Assembly: GCA_031271975.1 (NCBI GenBank)
Contig: JAISUR010000016.1
Location: 186,001 to 250,000 of the forward strand
Reading direction: 5' to 3'
Length of the DNA stretch: 64,000 nt
Origin: Propionibacteriaceae bacterium
GTDB taxonomy: Bacteria > Actinomycetota > Actinomycetes > Propionibacteriales > Propionibacteriaceae
The position numbers were made by a program, and so were the translations under genes. Under the pieces are notes generated by a model. That model was given only the letters and a program-made list of their open reading frames with translations, ran no database searches and was not told the DNA's origin. Shown piece after piece: positions 1 through 7,992 of this stretch (positions are counted from its first letter, which is position 1; each line of letters opens with the position of its first letter).

Positions 1-250
1 CGACGCTTTCGCTGAGTTGGGGTGCCCGCTGCTCGTCGGCGCTTCCCGGAAGCGTTTCCTGGGCGAGTTGCTGGAAGAAGGCAGCCAGCCCCGGCCGCCG
101 AAACAGCGCGACGACGCCACGTTGGCACTCACCGTGTTGCTCGCCGAGCGCGGCGTGTGGGGTGTGCGGACCCATTCGGTGCGGGCGCAACGCGACGCGA
201 TCGAGGTCGTCGGCCGTATGGGCGGCTCGCACTGCGCCGCGTTCCGGTAG
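1..250 (+). CDS. folP: Dihydropteroate synthase, C-terminal fragment
   Basis: The reading frame is open from base 2 and ends at TAG 248-250, so only about the last 82 residues are inside the window. It contains the C-terminal signature LVGASRKRFLG (the Ser-Arg-Lys-Arg-Phe loop that binds the pterin and phosphate groups in this family), followed by the alternation of Ala, Leu, Gly-x-Trp and Val-Arg typical of the last barrel strands. The enzyme joins 4-aminobenzoate to dihydropterin pyrophosphate in the cytoplasm. It is directly followed by folB and folK, the usual actinobacterial folate order, which supports the call. Confidence 0.9.
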   Translation, partial: DAFAELGCPLLVGASRKRFLGELLEEGSQPRPPKQRDDATLALTVLLAERGVWGVRTHSVRAQRDAIEVVGRMGGSHCAAFR

Positions 251-259
251 CCTTCTGCC

Positions 260-619
260 GTGCTCACAACACGACTGGCGGTCAACTCCATCCGATGCTC
301 GGGCAGGCACGGCGCGCTGCCCGGCGAGAAAGACGCGCCTCAGCCTTTCCTGGTCGATATCGCGGCGGAGGTGGTCCGGCCGGGGCAAGGCGACGACCTC
401 GCGCACACCGTGGACTATTCCGCACTAGCCAGCCTGGCCGCCGCAATTGTTGCCGCGGAAAGTTTCGACCTCATTGAGTCTTTGGCGGCTCGGATTGCGC
501 AAGCCTGCCTGGAAAACTGTTTGATCGAGAGAATTACCGTCCGGGTACACAAACCCGCAGCGCCCATGCCCGTGGAAGTCGGCGATGTGTTCGCTGAGGT
601 AACGGTCAGCCGGAGTTGA
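260..619 (+). CDS. folB: Dihydroneopterin aldolase
   Basis: A 119-residue protein, the normal length for FolB, which cleaves dihydroneopterin to hydroxymethyl-dihydropterin and glycolaldehyde in folate synthesis. Family features are the early CSGRHGALPGEK segment, the FLVDIA strand, the DDLAHTVDYSAL segment and the ESLAARIAQ helix followed by ERITVRVHKP. It starts with GTG nine bases after the folP stop, and its TGA stop overlaps the possible TTG start of folK. The genes are therefore probably one transcript. I infer the function from family resemblance and gene order. Confidence 0.88.
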   Translation: MLTTRLAVNSIRCSGRHGALPGEKDAPQPFLVDIAAEVVRPGQGDDLAHTVDYSALASLAAAIVAAESFDLIESLAARIAQACLENCLIERITVRVHKPAAPMPVEVGDVFAEVTVSRS

Positions 620-624
620 AGATA

Positions 625-1125
625 ATGTCACCGGTCGCTGCCTTCTCACTTGGAAGCAACTTGGGCGACCGCTTGGAGTTCCTCCAGCATGCGGTTTTCG
701 GGCTCTGCGGCGTGGGTCTGGCCAAGGTTCGGGTTTCCGCAGTTTATGAAACTGCGCCGGTGGATTACTTGGCGCAGCCCGATTTTCTGAATGCCGTGCT
801 GTTGGCTCAAAGCGATCTTGCGCCGGAGGATCTGTTGGACGCGGCGCTGCAAGTCGAAACGCGGCTGGGCAGGTCGCGTGCTGTGCCAAAAGGACCGCGC
901 TGCGTGGACATCGACTTGATTGCGGTCGGCGATGAAACCCGCGATACGCCGCGGCTGACCTTGCCGCATCCGCGGGCGGGTGGCCGCGCGTTCGTGCTCG
1001 TGCCTTGGCTCGAACTCGATCCGGACGCCTGGTTGCCCGGCAAGGGCCGCGTGGACGAATTGCTGGCCGGCCTGGACGCCACCGGCGTGCGCCGGACTTC
1101 GCTGGAGTTGGCGGTGCCGGTGTGA
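625..1125 (+). CDS. folK: Hydroxymethyl-dihydropterin pyrophosphokinase
   Basis: The start is taken as ATG 625, giving the expected N-terminus with the AFSLGSNLGDR motif. A TTG at 616 would add three residues and overlap the folB stop, so coupling is possible either way. The 166-residue product is the usual FolK length. It has the GPRCVDIDLIAVGD segment, whose aspartates bind magnesium and ATP, and the LPHPRAGGRAFVLVPWLELDPDA segment typical of the C-terminal half. It transfers pyrophosphate from ATP to the pterin and so makes the substrate of FolP. The 3' end overlaps the next gene (GTGA). Confidence 0.92.
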   Translation: MSPVAAFSLGSNLGDRLEFLQHAVFGLCGVGLAKVRVSAVYETAPVDYLAQPDFLNAVLLAQSDLAPEDLLDAALQVETRLGRSRAVPKGPRCVDIDLIAVGDETRDTPRLTLPHPRAGGRAFVLVPWLELDPDAWLPGKGRVDELLAGLDATGVRRTSLELAVPV

Positions 1126-1592
1126 CTACGGAAAAGGGCGGGCGGCTACGGATCACGGGTCCGGCGTGGGCGGTGTTCGCCGCCGTCCTGGGCGCTGGGC
1201 TTACGTGGACTGCCGCCGCTCTTGCCGCCGCGGCGGGCCTGTCGTTGCCGCGTTTCCCGCTGGCGGCTTCCGTGCTGTTGGCCGTCTTCGCGGTCGCCCT
1301 GCTGGTGGTTGGCTTGTTGGCGCGGCGGCGTTTGCGGCAATGGAAACCCAGTGTCGCCGTGCCGTTGTTGGCCTTGGGGAAAACCGCCGTGTGGGTGGGC
1401 GCCGCGCTATTTGGCGGCTACGTGGTCATCATTTTGCACAGTCTGCGCCTGAGTGCGGAGTTTCCCCGGGAGCGTTTCATCTCAGCGATCATCGCCGCAG
1501 TGGCCGCTGGTGTGCTCGTGTCAGCGGGCTACATAATCCAACACGCATGTCGAATTCCGCCCGATGATCAAGACAATTCCGGATCTGATTAA
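1122..1592 (+). CDS. DUF3180-type four-helix membrane protein
   Basis: A 156-residue protein with four hydrophobic helices, at about residues 13-34, 45-68, 82-108 and 122-144. The pattern and the position directly after folK match the DUF3180 family of actinobacteria, whose function is not established. The GTG start at 1122 overlaps the folK stop by four bases, which suggests translational coupling. The tail (DDQDNSGSD) is acidic and polar. It probably sits in the cytoplasmic membrane with short loops. I see no catalytic motif. Confidence 0.75.
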   Translation: MTTEKGGRLRITGPAWAVFAAVLGAGLTWTAAALAAAAGLSLPRFPLAASVLLAVFAVALLVVGLLARRRLRQWKPSVAVPLLALGKTAVWVGAALFGGYVVIILHSLRLSAEFPRERFISAIIAAVAAGVLVSAGYIIQHACRIPPDDQDNSGSD

Positions 1593-1664
1593 TGTTGCCG
1601 GATGATTGTGTGCTAGGTTTTTCTTTGGCTTTGTAGGTGGGACGGAGTCCCCTCATAAGGAGAG

Positions 1665-1985
1665 ATGATGGCGCAACGTACGCGTATTGAGTTGCTGGAC
1701 GACTTGGATGGCGGACCAGCTGAAGAGACGATCGTCTTTGGCTTGGATGGCAAGGCTTACGAGATAGATCTATCCACGAAGAACGCCGCAAAGTTGCGCG
1801 ACTTCTTGACGACATATGTCAATGCTGGCCGTAAAGTCAGCGGCACGCGGCGTCGTCGCGGCGTGGCTGGCACGGGCGACGCCGGCAATATCCGCGCCTG
1901 GGCGCAAGCGCAAGGGCTGCAGGTGTCCAGCCGCGGCCGCGTTTCCGCTGAGATCCGCCAGGCGTACGATCAGGCGCACAGCTGA
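1665..1985 (+). CDS. lsr2: Lsr2 nucleoid-associated protein
   Basis: A 106-residue protein matching Lsr2, the actinobacterial H-NS-like protein that bridges AT-rich DNA and silences foreign genes. The N-terminal dimerisation part contains ELLDDLDGGPAEETIVFGLDG and the KAYEIDLSTKNAAKLRDFL segment. A basic linker (GTRRRRG) leads to the C-terminal DNA-binding helix pair ending in RGRVSAEIRQAYDQAH, with the RGR motif that enters the minor groove. Start: two adjacent ATG codons at 1665 and 1668 follow an AAGGAGAG ribosome site. A small GGGAC/GTCCC hairpin lies in the leader at 1639-1651. Low-GC DNA at 8.5-12 kb would be a natural target. Confidence 0.95.
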   Translation: MMAQRTRIELLDDLDGGPAEETIVFGLDGKAYEIDLSTKNAAKLRDFLTTYVNAGRKVSGTRRRRGVAGTGDAGNIRAWAQAQGLQVSSRGRVSAEIRQAYDQAHS

Positions 1986-1990
1986 ACGTC

Positions 1991-2008
1991 ACTACGCTTG
2001 TAGCGAAC
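1991..2008 (+). promoter_or_regulatory. Candidate ClgR operator upstream of clpC
   Basis: Bases 1995-2005 read CGC-TTGTA-GCG and are flanked by ACTA and AAC. As I recall it, the Corynebacterium ClgR pattern is WNNWCGCYNANRGCGWWS, and this site fits it at all but one position. A second, overlapping perfect inverted repeat GCGAA-n5-TTCGC occupies 2003-2017. ClgR is known to activate clpC and clpP genes in Streptomyces and Corynebacterium. The site lies about 125 bases before the clpC start. Binding is an inference. Confidence 0.55.
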
Positions 2009-2059
2009 CCGCTTCGCAACCGGCTCCGCCCGGCGTTTACTGGTGTGGAAGTGATGGTT

Positions 2060-2086
2060 GGGAATCACCACTAGACTAATTCCGTT
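2060..2086 (+). promoter_or_regulatory. Candidate SigH/SigR-type ECF promoter of clpC
   Basis: GGGAAT (2060-2065) is followed after 18 bases by GTT (2084-2086). This matches the GGGAAT-N18-GTT pattern of the thiol- and heat-stress sigma factors SigR/SigH. Transcription would start about 35-40 bases before the clpC ATG, behind a good GGAGGA ribosome site. clpC is a known member of such regulons in related genera. A vegetative -10 (TAGACT, 2072-2077) is also possible in the same stretch. Confidence 0.5.
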
Positions 2087-2130
2087 CCTATATGGGACGG
2101 CCACCACTGCTGGATGGAGGAGTTGTGCCA

Positions 2131-4629
2131 ATGTTCGACCGCTTTACCGACCGTGCGCGTCGGGTGATTGTGCTCGCCCAAGACGAAGCGCGCATGCTCA
2201 ACAACAACTACATCGGGACGGAACACCTGCTTCTCGGCCTCATTCACGAGGGTGAGGGCGTCGCCGCCAAGGCGCTGGAGCAGATGGGCCTCTCGCTGGA
2301 GTCTGTGCGCGAGCAGGTCGAAGCGATCATTGGCCGCGGGCAGCAGTCGCCCAGCGGCCATATCCCGTTCACGCCGCGCGCCAAGAAAGTGCTGGAGTTC
2401 TCCATGCGCGAGGCGTTGCAGCTCAACCATCCTTACATCGGCACCGAGCACATCTTGCTGGGTCTGATCCGCGAGGGCGAGGGCGTTGCCGCGCAGGTGT
2501 TGATCAAGCTCGGCGCCGACCTCAGCCGGGTGCGCAACCAGGTGTTGCAGATGCTGTCCGGGTACCAGGAGAAGCAGGCGGCCACTTCGGGAGCTCCCGA
2601 GGCTGGCCCGGCGCAGACCGGCTCCACGATCCTCGACCAGTTCGGCCGCAACCTCACGCAGGCCGCGCGCGAGAACAAGCTGGACCCGGTGATCGGGCGC
2701 CACAAGGAGATAGAGCGCGTGATGACGGTGTTGTCGCGGCGCACCAAGAACAACCCGGTCCTTATCGGTGAGCCCGGCGTCGGCAAGACGGCCGTCGTGG
2801 AAGGCCTGGCGCAGGCGATTGTGCGCGGGGACGTGCCGGAGACGCTGCGCGATAAGAACATCTACACCCTCGACCTGGGCGCGTTGGTCGCCGGCTCGCG
2901 GTATCGCGGTGATTTCGAGGAACGCCTCAAGAAGGTGCTCAAAGAGATCAAGACGCGTGGCGACATCATCTTGTTCATCGACGAGATCCACACTCTGGTC
3001 GGCGCGGGCGCCGCAGAGGGCGCCATCGACGCGGCGTCGATTTTGAAGCCGATGCTCGCCCGCGGCGAGCTGCAGACGATCGGCGCGACGACGTTGGACG
3101 AGTATCGCAAGCACATCGAGAAGGACGCGGCGTTGGAGCGGCGTTTCCAGCCGATCCAGGTCGCCGAGCCGTCCATTGCGCTGACCATCGACATTTTGCG
3201 CGGCCTGCGGGATCGCTACGAGGCGCACCACCGCATCACGATCACGGACGGCGCGCTGACCGCCGCCGCCCAATTGGCCGACCGCTACGTCTCCGACCGT
3301 TTCCTGCCCGACAAAGCCATCGATTTGATCGACGAGGCCGGCGCGCGGCTGCGGATCAAGCGCATGACGGCTCCGCCGGATCTGCGTGAGTTCGACGAGG
3401 AGATCGCCGCCGTGAAGCTCCGCAAGGAGGCCGCGATCGACGCCCAAGATTTCGAGCTTGCCGCCCGGCTGCGCGATGACGAGCGCAAGTTGAATCTGGC
3501 GCGCGCCGAGAAGGAAGAAGCCTGGAAGGTGGGCGATCAAGATATCCCCGCGGAGGTCGACGAGGAGGCCATCGCGGAGGTGCTGTCCGGGGCCACCGGC
3601 ATCCCGGTGTTCAAGCTCACCGAGGAGGAGTCGGCCCGGCTGCTGCGCATGGAGGACGAGATCGGCAAGCGCATCATCGGCCAGCATGACGCCGTGCACG
3701 CCTTGTCGCGTTCGATCCGGCGCACGCGTGCTGGCTTAAAGGATCCGAAGCGGCCGTCCGGTTCGTTCATTTTCGCCGGGCCCTCGGGTGTGGGCAAGAC
3801 GGAGTTGACGAAGGCGCTGACCGAGTTCCTGTTCGGCGACGAGGACGCCCTGATCACGTTGGACATGAGCGAATACTCCGAGAAGCACACGGCTTCGCGG
3901 CTGTTCGGCTCGCCTCCGGGCTATGTCGGCTACGAGGAGGGTGGCCAGCTCACCGAGAAGGTGCGCCGCAAGCCGTTCTCCGTGGTGCTGTTCGACGAGA
4001 TCGAGAAGGCGCATCCAGACATCTTCAACTCGCTGTTGCAGATCTTGGACGAGGGCCGGCTCACGGACGCGCAAGGCCGCGTGGTCGACTTCAAGAACAC
4101 GGTGATCGTGATGACGACGAACCTCGGCACGCGCGACATTTCCAAGTCGGTGAACCTGGGCTTCTCCCAGGCCACGGACATCGCGGGCAGCTACGAGAAG
4201 ATGAAGGCGAAGGTCTCCGACGAGTTGAAGCAGCACTTCCGCCCGGAGTTCCTCAACCGCGTCGACGAGATCGTGGTCTTCCACCAGCTTTCCACTCAGG
4301 ACATCGAGAAGATCGTCGAGTTGATGATCGGCGAGATCGAGAACCGCCTCAAGGACAAGGACATGGGCATCGAGTTGACGCCCGCGGCCAAGGCACTGAT
4401 CGCCAAGCGCGGCTTCGACCCCATCCTGGGCGCCCGTCCGCTGCGCCGCGCCATCCAGCGCGACATAGAGGACATCCTGGCCGAGAAGATCCTCTTCTCC
4501 GAATTGAAGGCCGGCGAACTGGTCCGCGTGGACGTGGCTCCCGAAGGCGGCGAACAAGCGTTCACCTTCACGGGAGTTCCGAAGAGCCATATTCCGGACG
4601 TCCCAGCCGAACTGACCGCGGGCGCCTAA
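2131..4629 (+). CDS. clpC: ClpC AAA+ unfoldase
   Basis: An 832-residue Hsp100 protein that unfolds substrates for the ClpP peptidase. The start is ATG 2131 ([12 protein letters not shown]) behind GGAGGA. An upstream in-frame ATG at 2092 would add 13 unlikely residues. It has two N-terminal Clp repeats with [14 protein letters not shown] and [14 protein letters not shown]. The first ATPase domain has Walker A GEPGVGKT at 213-220 and [16 protein letters not shown] motif lies near 425-460. The second ATPase domain has GPSGVGKT from residue 550 and [15 protein letters not shown]. Length and domain order are normal. It is preceded by candidate ClgR and SigH/SigR sites, so it is likely stress-induced. 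Confidence 0.97.
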   Translation: MFDRFTDRARRVIVLAQDEARMLNNNYIGTEHLLLGLIHEGEGVAAKALEQMGLSLESVREQVEAIIGRGQQSPSGHIPFTPRAKKVLEFSMREALQLNHPYIGTEHILLGLIREGEGVAAQVLIKLGADLSRVRNQVLQMLSGYQEKQAATSGAPEAGPAQTGSTILDQFGRNLTQAARENKLDPVIGRHKEIERVMTVLSRRTKNNPVLIGEPGVGKTAVVEGLAQAIVRGDVPETLRDKNIYTLDLGALVAGSRYRGDFEERLKKVLKEIKTRGDIILFIDEIHTLVGAGAAEGAIDAASILKPMLARGELQTIGATTLDEYRKHIEKDAALERRFQPIQVAEPSIALTIDILRGLRDRYEAHHRITITDGALTAAAQLADRYVSDRFLPDKAIDLIDEAGARLRIKRMTAPPDLREFDEEIAAVKLRKEAAIDAQDFELAARLRDDERKLNLARAEKEEAWKVGDQDIPAEVDEEAIAEVLSGATGIPVFKLTEEESARLLRMEDEIGKRIIGQHDAVHALSRSIRRTRAGLKDPKRPSGSFIFAGPSGVGKTELTKALTEFLFGDEDALITLDMSEYSEKHTASRLFGSPPGYVGYEEGGQLTEKVRRKPFSVVLFDEIEKAHPDIFNSLLQILDEGRLTDAQGRVVDFKNTVIVMTTNLGTRDISKSVNLGFSQATDIAGSYEKMKAKVSDELKQHFRPEFLNRVDEIVVFHQLSTQDIEKIVELMIGEIENRLKDKDMGIELTPAAKALIAKRGFDPILGARPLRRAIQRDIEDILAEKILFSELKAGELVRVDVAPEGGEQAFTFTGVPKSHIPDVPAELTAGA

Positions 4630-4678
4630 GCCACGTTCTCCGTCCGGCGCGCCGCCCGCCGTTTGGGCTTATCCGGGT

Positions 4679-4684
4679 CACAAT
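4679..4684 (+). promoter_or_regulatory. -10 element of a leaderless transcript
   Basis: CACAAT ends six bases before ATG 4691 and there is no ribosome site. The messenger probably begins at or next to the start codon. The stretch between the clpC stop and this site (4630-4678) also holds a GC-rich inverted segment around GGCGCGCC that could end the clpC transcript. Confidence 0.4.
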
Positions 4685-4690
4685 TGGCAC

Positions 4691-5248
4691 ATGACTTCGT
4701 TGCTGCGTCCGGTCGGCTCGAAGTCGGCCGGGACATATTGGGTGCGCCGACTGGTGCTTGTCATCCCAGTGTTACTGGTGGTTGGCTTGGCGGTCTGGCT
4801 GATCGGCTCGGGCGACGAGGGCGCTGTGGGCGAGCCCGTGGAGTCGCCTGTGGCGACGGGGCCGGCGGCGTGCAATTCGGCCAACGTGAGCATTTCGATT
4901 GTGGCGATCCCGCAGATCAAGACCTCTGCGCCGACGGCCACGTTCGTGATCTCTTTGGTGAACGACGCCGAGCATGTCTGCGTGATGGACGTGTCCAACT
5001 CCAACACCGAGATCACGATCGTCTCCGGCAAGGACCAGATTTGGAGCACGGCGGACTGCGACGAGTGGATCACCGCGGGCAAGCAGAGCGTGGACCAAGA
5101 CGACGCGTACGAGATCACTCTGGATTGGAAGCTGCGCCGCTCGTCCAGCAGTTGCAAGCACGCCAAGGCGGAGCTGAAGCCCGGCACCTACCAGATCAAA
5201 GTGGCCTGGCAGTCGGCGACGGGCAAGAAGTCCTTCCTGCTCGTGTGA
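4691..5248 (+). CDS. Membrane-anchored exported protein, function unknown
   Basis: A 185-residue protein with a basic N-terminus, one transmembrane helix at about residues 20-42 (LVLVIPVLLVVGLAVWLI), an acidic Gly/Pro-rich linker and an extracytoplasmic domain of about 125 residues. Four cysteines in the outer domain (ACNS, HVCVM, ADCDE, SCKHA) could form two disulfides. The alternating strand pattern (TATFVISLVNDAEHVC, TEITIVSG, AYEITLDWKLR, GTYQIKVAW) suggests an immunoglobulin-like beta sandwich. I do not recognise a named family. It stands alone between clpC and radA and appears to have its own leaderless promoter. Confidence 0.7.
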   Translation: MTSLLRPVGSKSAGTYWVRRLVLVIPVLLVVGLAVWLIGSGDEGAVGEPVESPVATGPAACNSANVSISIVAIPQIKTSAPTATFVISLVNDAEHVCVMDVSNSNTEITIVSGKDQIWSTADCDEWITAGKQSVDQDDAYEITLDWKLRRSSSSCKHAKAELKPGTYQIKVAWQSATGKKSFLLV

Positions 5249-5353
5249 CTCGGATGGCGTGCCCCGCCTGCGGCTAACTGCGGTCGACCGCGGCGGCTGT
5301 CGGCTGTCTGGTTGACGTGACTCCGGCGTGAGAAAACTGTCCTAGCTAGTCCT

Positions 5354-5359
5354 TAGAGT
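5354..5359 (+). promoter_or_regulatory. -10 element of leaderless radA transcript
   Basis: TAGAGT ends seven bases before ATG 5367. No Shine-Dalgarno sequence is present, which favours the ATG over the in-frame GTG at 5358, because that GTG would overlap the -10. Confidence 0.45.
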
Positions 5360-5366
5360 GGTCTGC

Positions 5367-6731
5367 ATGGCGAAGACGAGCGCGTACAGGTGTAGTGAGT
5401 GTGGTTGGGCAACTCCGCGGTGGGTGGGCCGCTGCGGCGAGTGCCAGGCTTGGGGGTCGGTGGCGCAAACTCAGGCCCCCACGCGCGTCTCCACGTCGGC
5501 GCCGGCGCGGGCCGCGCAGCCCATCCGCGAAGTCGATCCGGCCGAGGCCAAGGCTGTGCCGACGGGCCTGGGAGAGCTGGATCGCGTGTTGGGCAGCGGG
5601 TTGACGCCTGGAGGTGTGGTGCTGCTCGCCGGCGAGCCCGGCGTGGGCAAGTCGACGTTGTTGCTGGCCGTAGCCAGCCGGTGGGCGCAGGCGGGGCGGA
5701 AAGTGCTTTACGTCAGCGCTGAGGAGTCCGCGGCGCAGGTCGGGCGGCGGGCGCAGCGGATAGGGGCGCTCGCAGACGGGCTGTTTCTCGCCTCCGAGCA
5801 GGATCTCTCGGTGGTGTTGGGCCACATCGAGGAGGTGGCGCCGTCGCTGTTGGTGCTCGATTCCGTGCAAACCGTGTCGGTGCCGGGCGGCGATGGCGTG
5901 CCTGGCGGAGTGACGCAAGTCAAAGAGGTCACTCAGGCGCTGGTGCGGGTGGCCAAACAGCGCGGCTTGGCGGTGTTGCTGGTCGGGCATGTCACGAAGG
6001 AGGGCGCGGTGGCCGGCCCGCGCACATTGGAGCATCTCGTCGATGTGGTGCTCACGTTCGAGGGCGACAAGCATTCCGAGCTGCGCATCGTGCGCGCTTC
6101 CAAGAATCGCTTCGGCCCTGCTGACGAGATCGGCTGTTTCGAGATGACCGAGCGCGGCATCGCGGAGGTGGGCGATCCGTCCGGCTTGTTCGTGTCCCAC
6201 CACGACGAACCGGCATGTGGTTCCTGCCTGACGGTCGCGGTGGAGGGCAGGCGTCCGCTGCTGACCGAATTGCAGGCCCTGGTCGCCGCCAGTGCCGCGC
6301 AAAGCCCCAGGCGCGTCGCCAACGGTGTGGACGCCGGGCGGCTGTCGTTGCTGTTGGCGGTGTTGGGCCGCCGCGCGAAGGTGAAGCTGGGCCACAAGGA
6401 AGTCTATGTCTCCACGATCGGGGGAGCGAAGACGACTGATCCGGCCGCAGACCTGGCGATTGCCGTGGCCGTTGCCGCCGCGGCTGGCGACGAAGCGTTT
6501 GCGCGCCCCCTGGTCGCCTTGGGCGAAGTGGGCCTATCGGGAGAGGTGCGCAGAGTCTCCGGCTTGGAACGCCGCCTCGCGGAAGCCGCCCGACTCGGTG
6601 TCACCTTGGCTTTGGTGCCCGCTGGCAGCCGGGTCAAGGTCCCGGGCTTGGAAGTGGTGGAAGTGTCCACCCTCGCGCAAGCCCTTGCCATCCTGGGCGT
6701 CCGCAAGAAGGCCCGATTGGAGGCCGCTTGA
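5367..6731 (+). CDS. radA: DNA repair protein RadA
   Basis: A 454-residue protein of normal RadA (Sms) length, which helps process recombination intermediates. The N-terminal zinc finger uses Cys9, Cys12, Cys23 and Cys26 (CSECG...CGECQ). Walker A GEPGVGKST begins at residue 89, the RadA-specific KNRFG motif starts at about 246 (SKNRFGPADEIGCFEM), and the C-terminal third is the Lon-like domain (GGAKTTDPAADLAIAVA). ATG 5367 is chosen because a TAGAGT hexamer lies seven bases upstream. The gene appears to be transcribed alone. Confidence 0.95.
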   Translation: MAKTSAYRCSECGWATPRWVGRCGECQAWGSVAQTQAPTRVSTSAPARAAQPIREVDPAEAKAVPTGLGELDRVLGSGLTPGGVVLLAGEPGVGKSTLLLAVASRWAQAGRKVLYVSAEESAAQVGRRAQRIGALADGLFLASEQDLSVVLGHIEEVAPSLLVLDSVQTVSVPGGDGVPGGVTQVKEVTQALVRVAKQRGLAVLLVGHVTKEGAVAGPRTLEHLVDVVLTFEGDKHSELRIVRASKNRFGPADEIGCFEMTERGIAEVGDPSGLFVSHHDEPACGSCLTVAVEGRRPLLTELQALVAASAAQSPRRVANGVDAGRLSLLLAVLGRRAKVKLGHKEVYVSTIGGAKTTDPAADLAIAVAVAAAAGDEAFARPLVALGEVGLSGEVRRVSGLERRLAEAARLGVTLALVPAGSRVKVPGLEVVEVSTLAQALAILGVRKKARLEAA

Positions 6732-6752
6732 GAGGTAGGGCACTAGGTAGGG

Positions 6753-6758
6753 CATAAT
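6753..6758 (+). promoter_or_regulatory. -10 element of the vapBC module
   Basis: CATAAT ends seven bases before ATG 6766. Because it overlaps the other in-frame ATG (6757), it decides the start in favour of 6766. The preceding bases contain the tandem sequence GGTAGGGCA (6734-6742 and 6746-6754), which could be the antitoxin operator. Confidence 0.45.
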
Positions 6759-6765
6759 GGAGGGC

Positions 6766-6981
6766 ATGAAGAAGACGAGCGTGTACTTGGACGATCGCCG
6801 CGAGCAGGCATTGCGCGAGGTTTCCGGGTTGACGGGAATCTCGCAGGCCGAGTTGATTCGCAGCGGGATCGACCAGGTGATCGAGCAACACTTGCGTCCG
6901 CGGCCCAAGATGCGGGCGCGCGCACATGGCGTGCCCATTGCTTCCCGCGCCGCAGAGTTGATGGAAGGGTTTGGCCGGTGA
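6766..6981 (+). CDS. VapB-like ribbon-helix-helix antitoxin
   Basis: A 71-residue protein beginning MKKTSVYLDDRREQALREVS. The strand TSVYLDD followed by two helices with TGISQAELIRSGIDQVIEQHL is a ribbon-helix-helix DNA-binding fold. The basic tail (RPRPKMRARAHG) is the likely toxin-binding part. The gene ends in GTGA, overlapping the start of the PIN toxin. Such antitoxins neutralise the partner nuclease and repress their own operon. The assignment rests on the fold and on the partner. Confidence 0.8.
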   Translation: MKKTSVYLDDRREQALREVSGLTGISQAELIRSGIDQVIEQHLRPRPKMRARAHGVPIASRAAELMEGFGR

Positions 6982-7430
6982 TCGTCGTCGCGGACACTGG
7001 CGGCATCATCGAGGCTATCGACGACACCGCACCCCGGCACGATGCCTTTCGCGCTGTCTTGGAGCGCCCGGACTTGGATGTGCGCATCACGCCGCTGGTC
7101 ATGACAGAAGTGCACTATTTGCTGTCGGCCGCCGGAGCCCAGGACGTGGCGGCCGCATTCCTCGAAGATGTCACTGCGGGCTTCTATCGGGTGGAATCGC
7201 CGGCTGTGGCGGACCTGTCCAATGCTGCCAGCTTGATCGCGCGGTATCGCACCGCGATGGCGCGGCGGCGTCCCAAACCGGGGGGATTGGATCTGGCAGA
7301 CGCGGTGAACGTCGCCGTGGCGGCCCGTCTGGAGACCAATATCATCATCGCCACCGACCAGGATTATCGCCAGCTCAGCCCGCTGTCCCACCACAAGTAT
7401 TTCTTGCTCTGGCCCGACGATCTCGACTAG
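6978..7430 (+). CDS. VapC-like PIN-domain ribonuclease toxin
   Basis: A 150-residue PIN protein starting at GTG 6978, overlapping the antitoxin stop by four bases. Acidic residues expected in the metal site are present: Asp6 (VVADTGG), Glu44 (LVMTEVHYLL), Asp108 (DLADAVNVA) and Asp127 (ATDQDYR). VapC toxins cleave tRNA or rRNA when the antitoxin is lost. The module is convergent with a second PIN-like module at 7618-8404. It looks intact, and its target cannot be read from the sequence. Confidence 0.82.
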   Translation: MIVVADTGGIIEAIDDTAPRHDAFRAVLERPDLDVRITPLVMTEVHYLLSAAGAQDVAAAFLEDVTAGFYRVESPAVADLSNAASLIARYRTAMARRRPKPGGLDLADAVNVAVAARLETNIIIATDQDYRQLSPLSHHKYFLLWPDDLD

Positions 7431-7566
7431 GTGGACAGCCTGCTGCGTGACGAATGCCTCTATCGCATGCTCAGCGGATCGATTACGGGGATGCCGTGCG
7501 CAGCCGCGACGGTTGACATGTTTCGATCATGTGTTGCCAGCGCGCATCCAGGATCGGTGTGCAACA

Positions 7567-7584
7567 GTAGTACTCACGTACTAC
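7567..7584. terminator. Palindrome between the two toxin-antitoxin modules
   Basis: A perfect inverted repeat GTAGTAC-TCAC-GTACTAC (7-bp arms, 4-base loop) lies in the 187-bp gap between convergent modules, so it could be a bidirectional terminator. No T-run follows. The rest of the gap (7431-7617) holds no convincing gene. A weaker ACATG...CATGT inverted pair lies near 7520. Confidence 0.35.
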
Positions 7585-7617
7585 GCCGGGCAACGGGGCT
7601 TCCTCCACGCCAAGACG

Positions 7618-7992
7618 TCAAGATTCGCCAGGGGCCTGGAGCCACCAAACAAAGCCAGGCAAAACGGCGGATCTCGGCGGATCGTTGGCAAAGGCGATCA
7701 GGGCGCTGGCCAGTCTTGGCAGCGCGTTGACAGACCGCGGAAAGCGCTGGGAGTCACAGTAGATGATTCCGCTGTGGTCTTGGACAGCGGCCATGGCGGC
7801 TGGAAACGTCGTTACGTCAGCGGTGACCACGATCCGGCGTTCGCGCCAGGCGGCCGCCAGGACGTTCGTGTCGGGAGTTCCGCGGAGGTCTTCGCGCGCT
7901 ATGACCGCTTCGGCATCGACTCCGGCTTGTTGCAGGGCGGCGGCCAGCGATGGTGGATAGTGCTCGTCCAGTAAGAATGCAATGTCAGGCAT
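7618..7992 (-). CDS. DUF5615 PIN-like toxin
   Basis: A 124-residue protein starting MPDIAFLLDEHYPPSLAAAL. The LLDEHYPP opening, the GTPDTNVLAAAWRERRIVVTAD core and the later FPRSVNALPRLASALIAF helix match the DUF5615 PIN-like family of type II toxins (putative RNases). Asp9 and Glu10 and the Asp of VVTADV are the likely metal ligands. The start is ATG 7992, because the partner's TGA (7985-7987) overlaps it by eight bases. An ORF start at 8064 would only add out-of-family residues. Activity is inferred from the family. Confidence 0.75.
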   Translation of the reverse strand: MPDIAFLLDEHYPPSLAAALQQAGVDAEAVIAREDLRGTPDTNVLAAAWRERRIVVTADVTTFPAAMAAVQDHSGIIYCDSQRFPRSVNALPRLASALIAFANDPPRSAVLPGFVWWLQAPGES

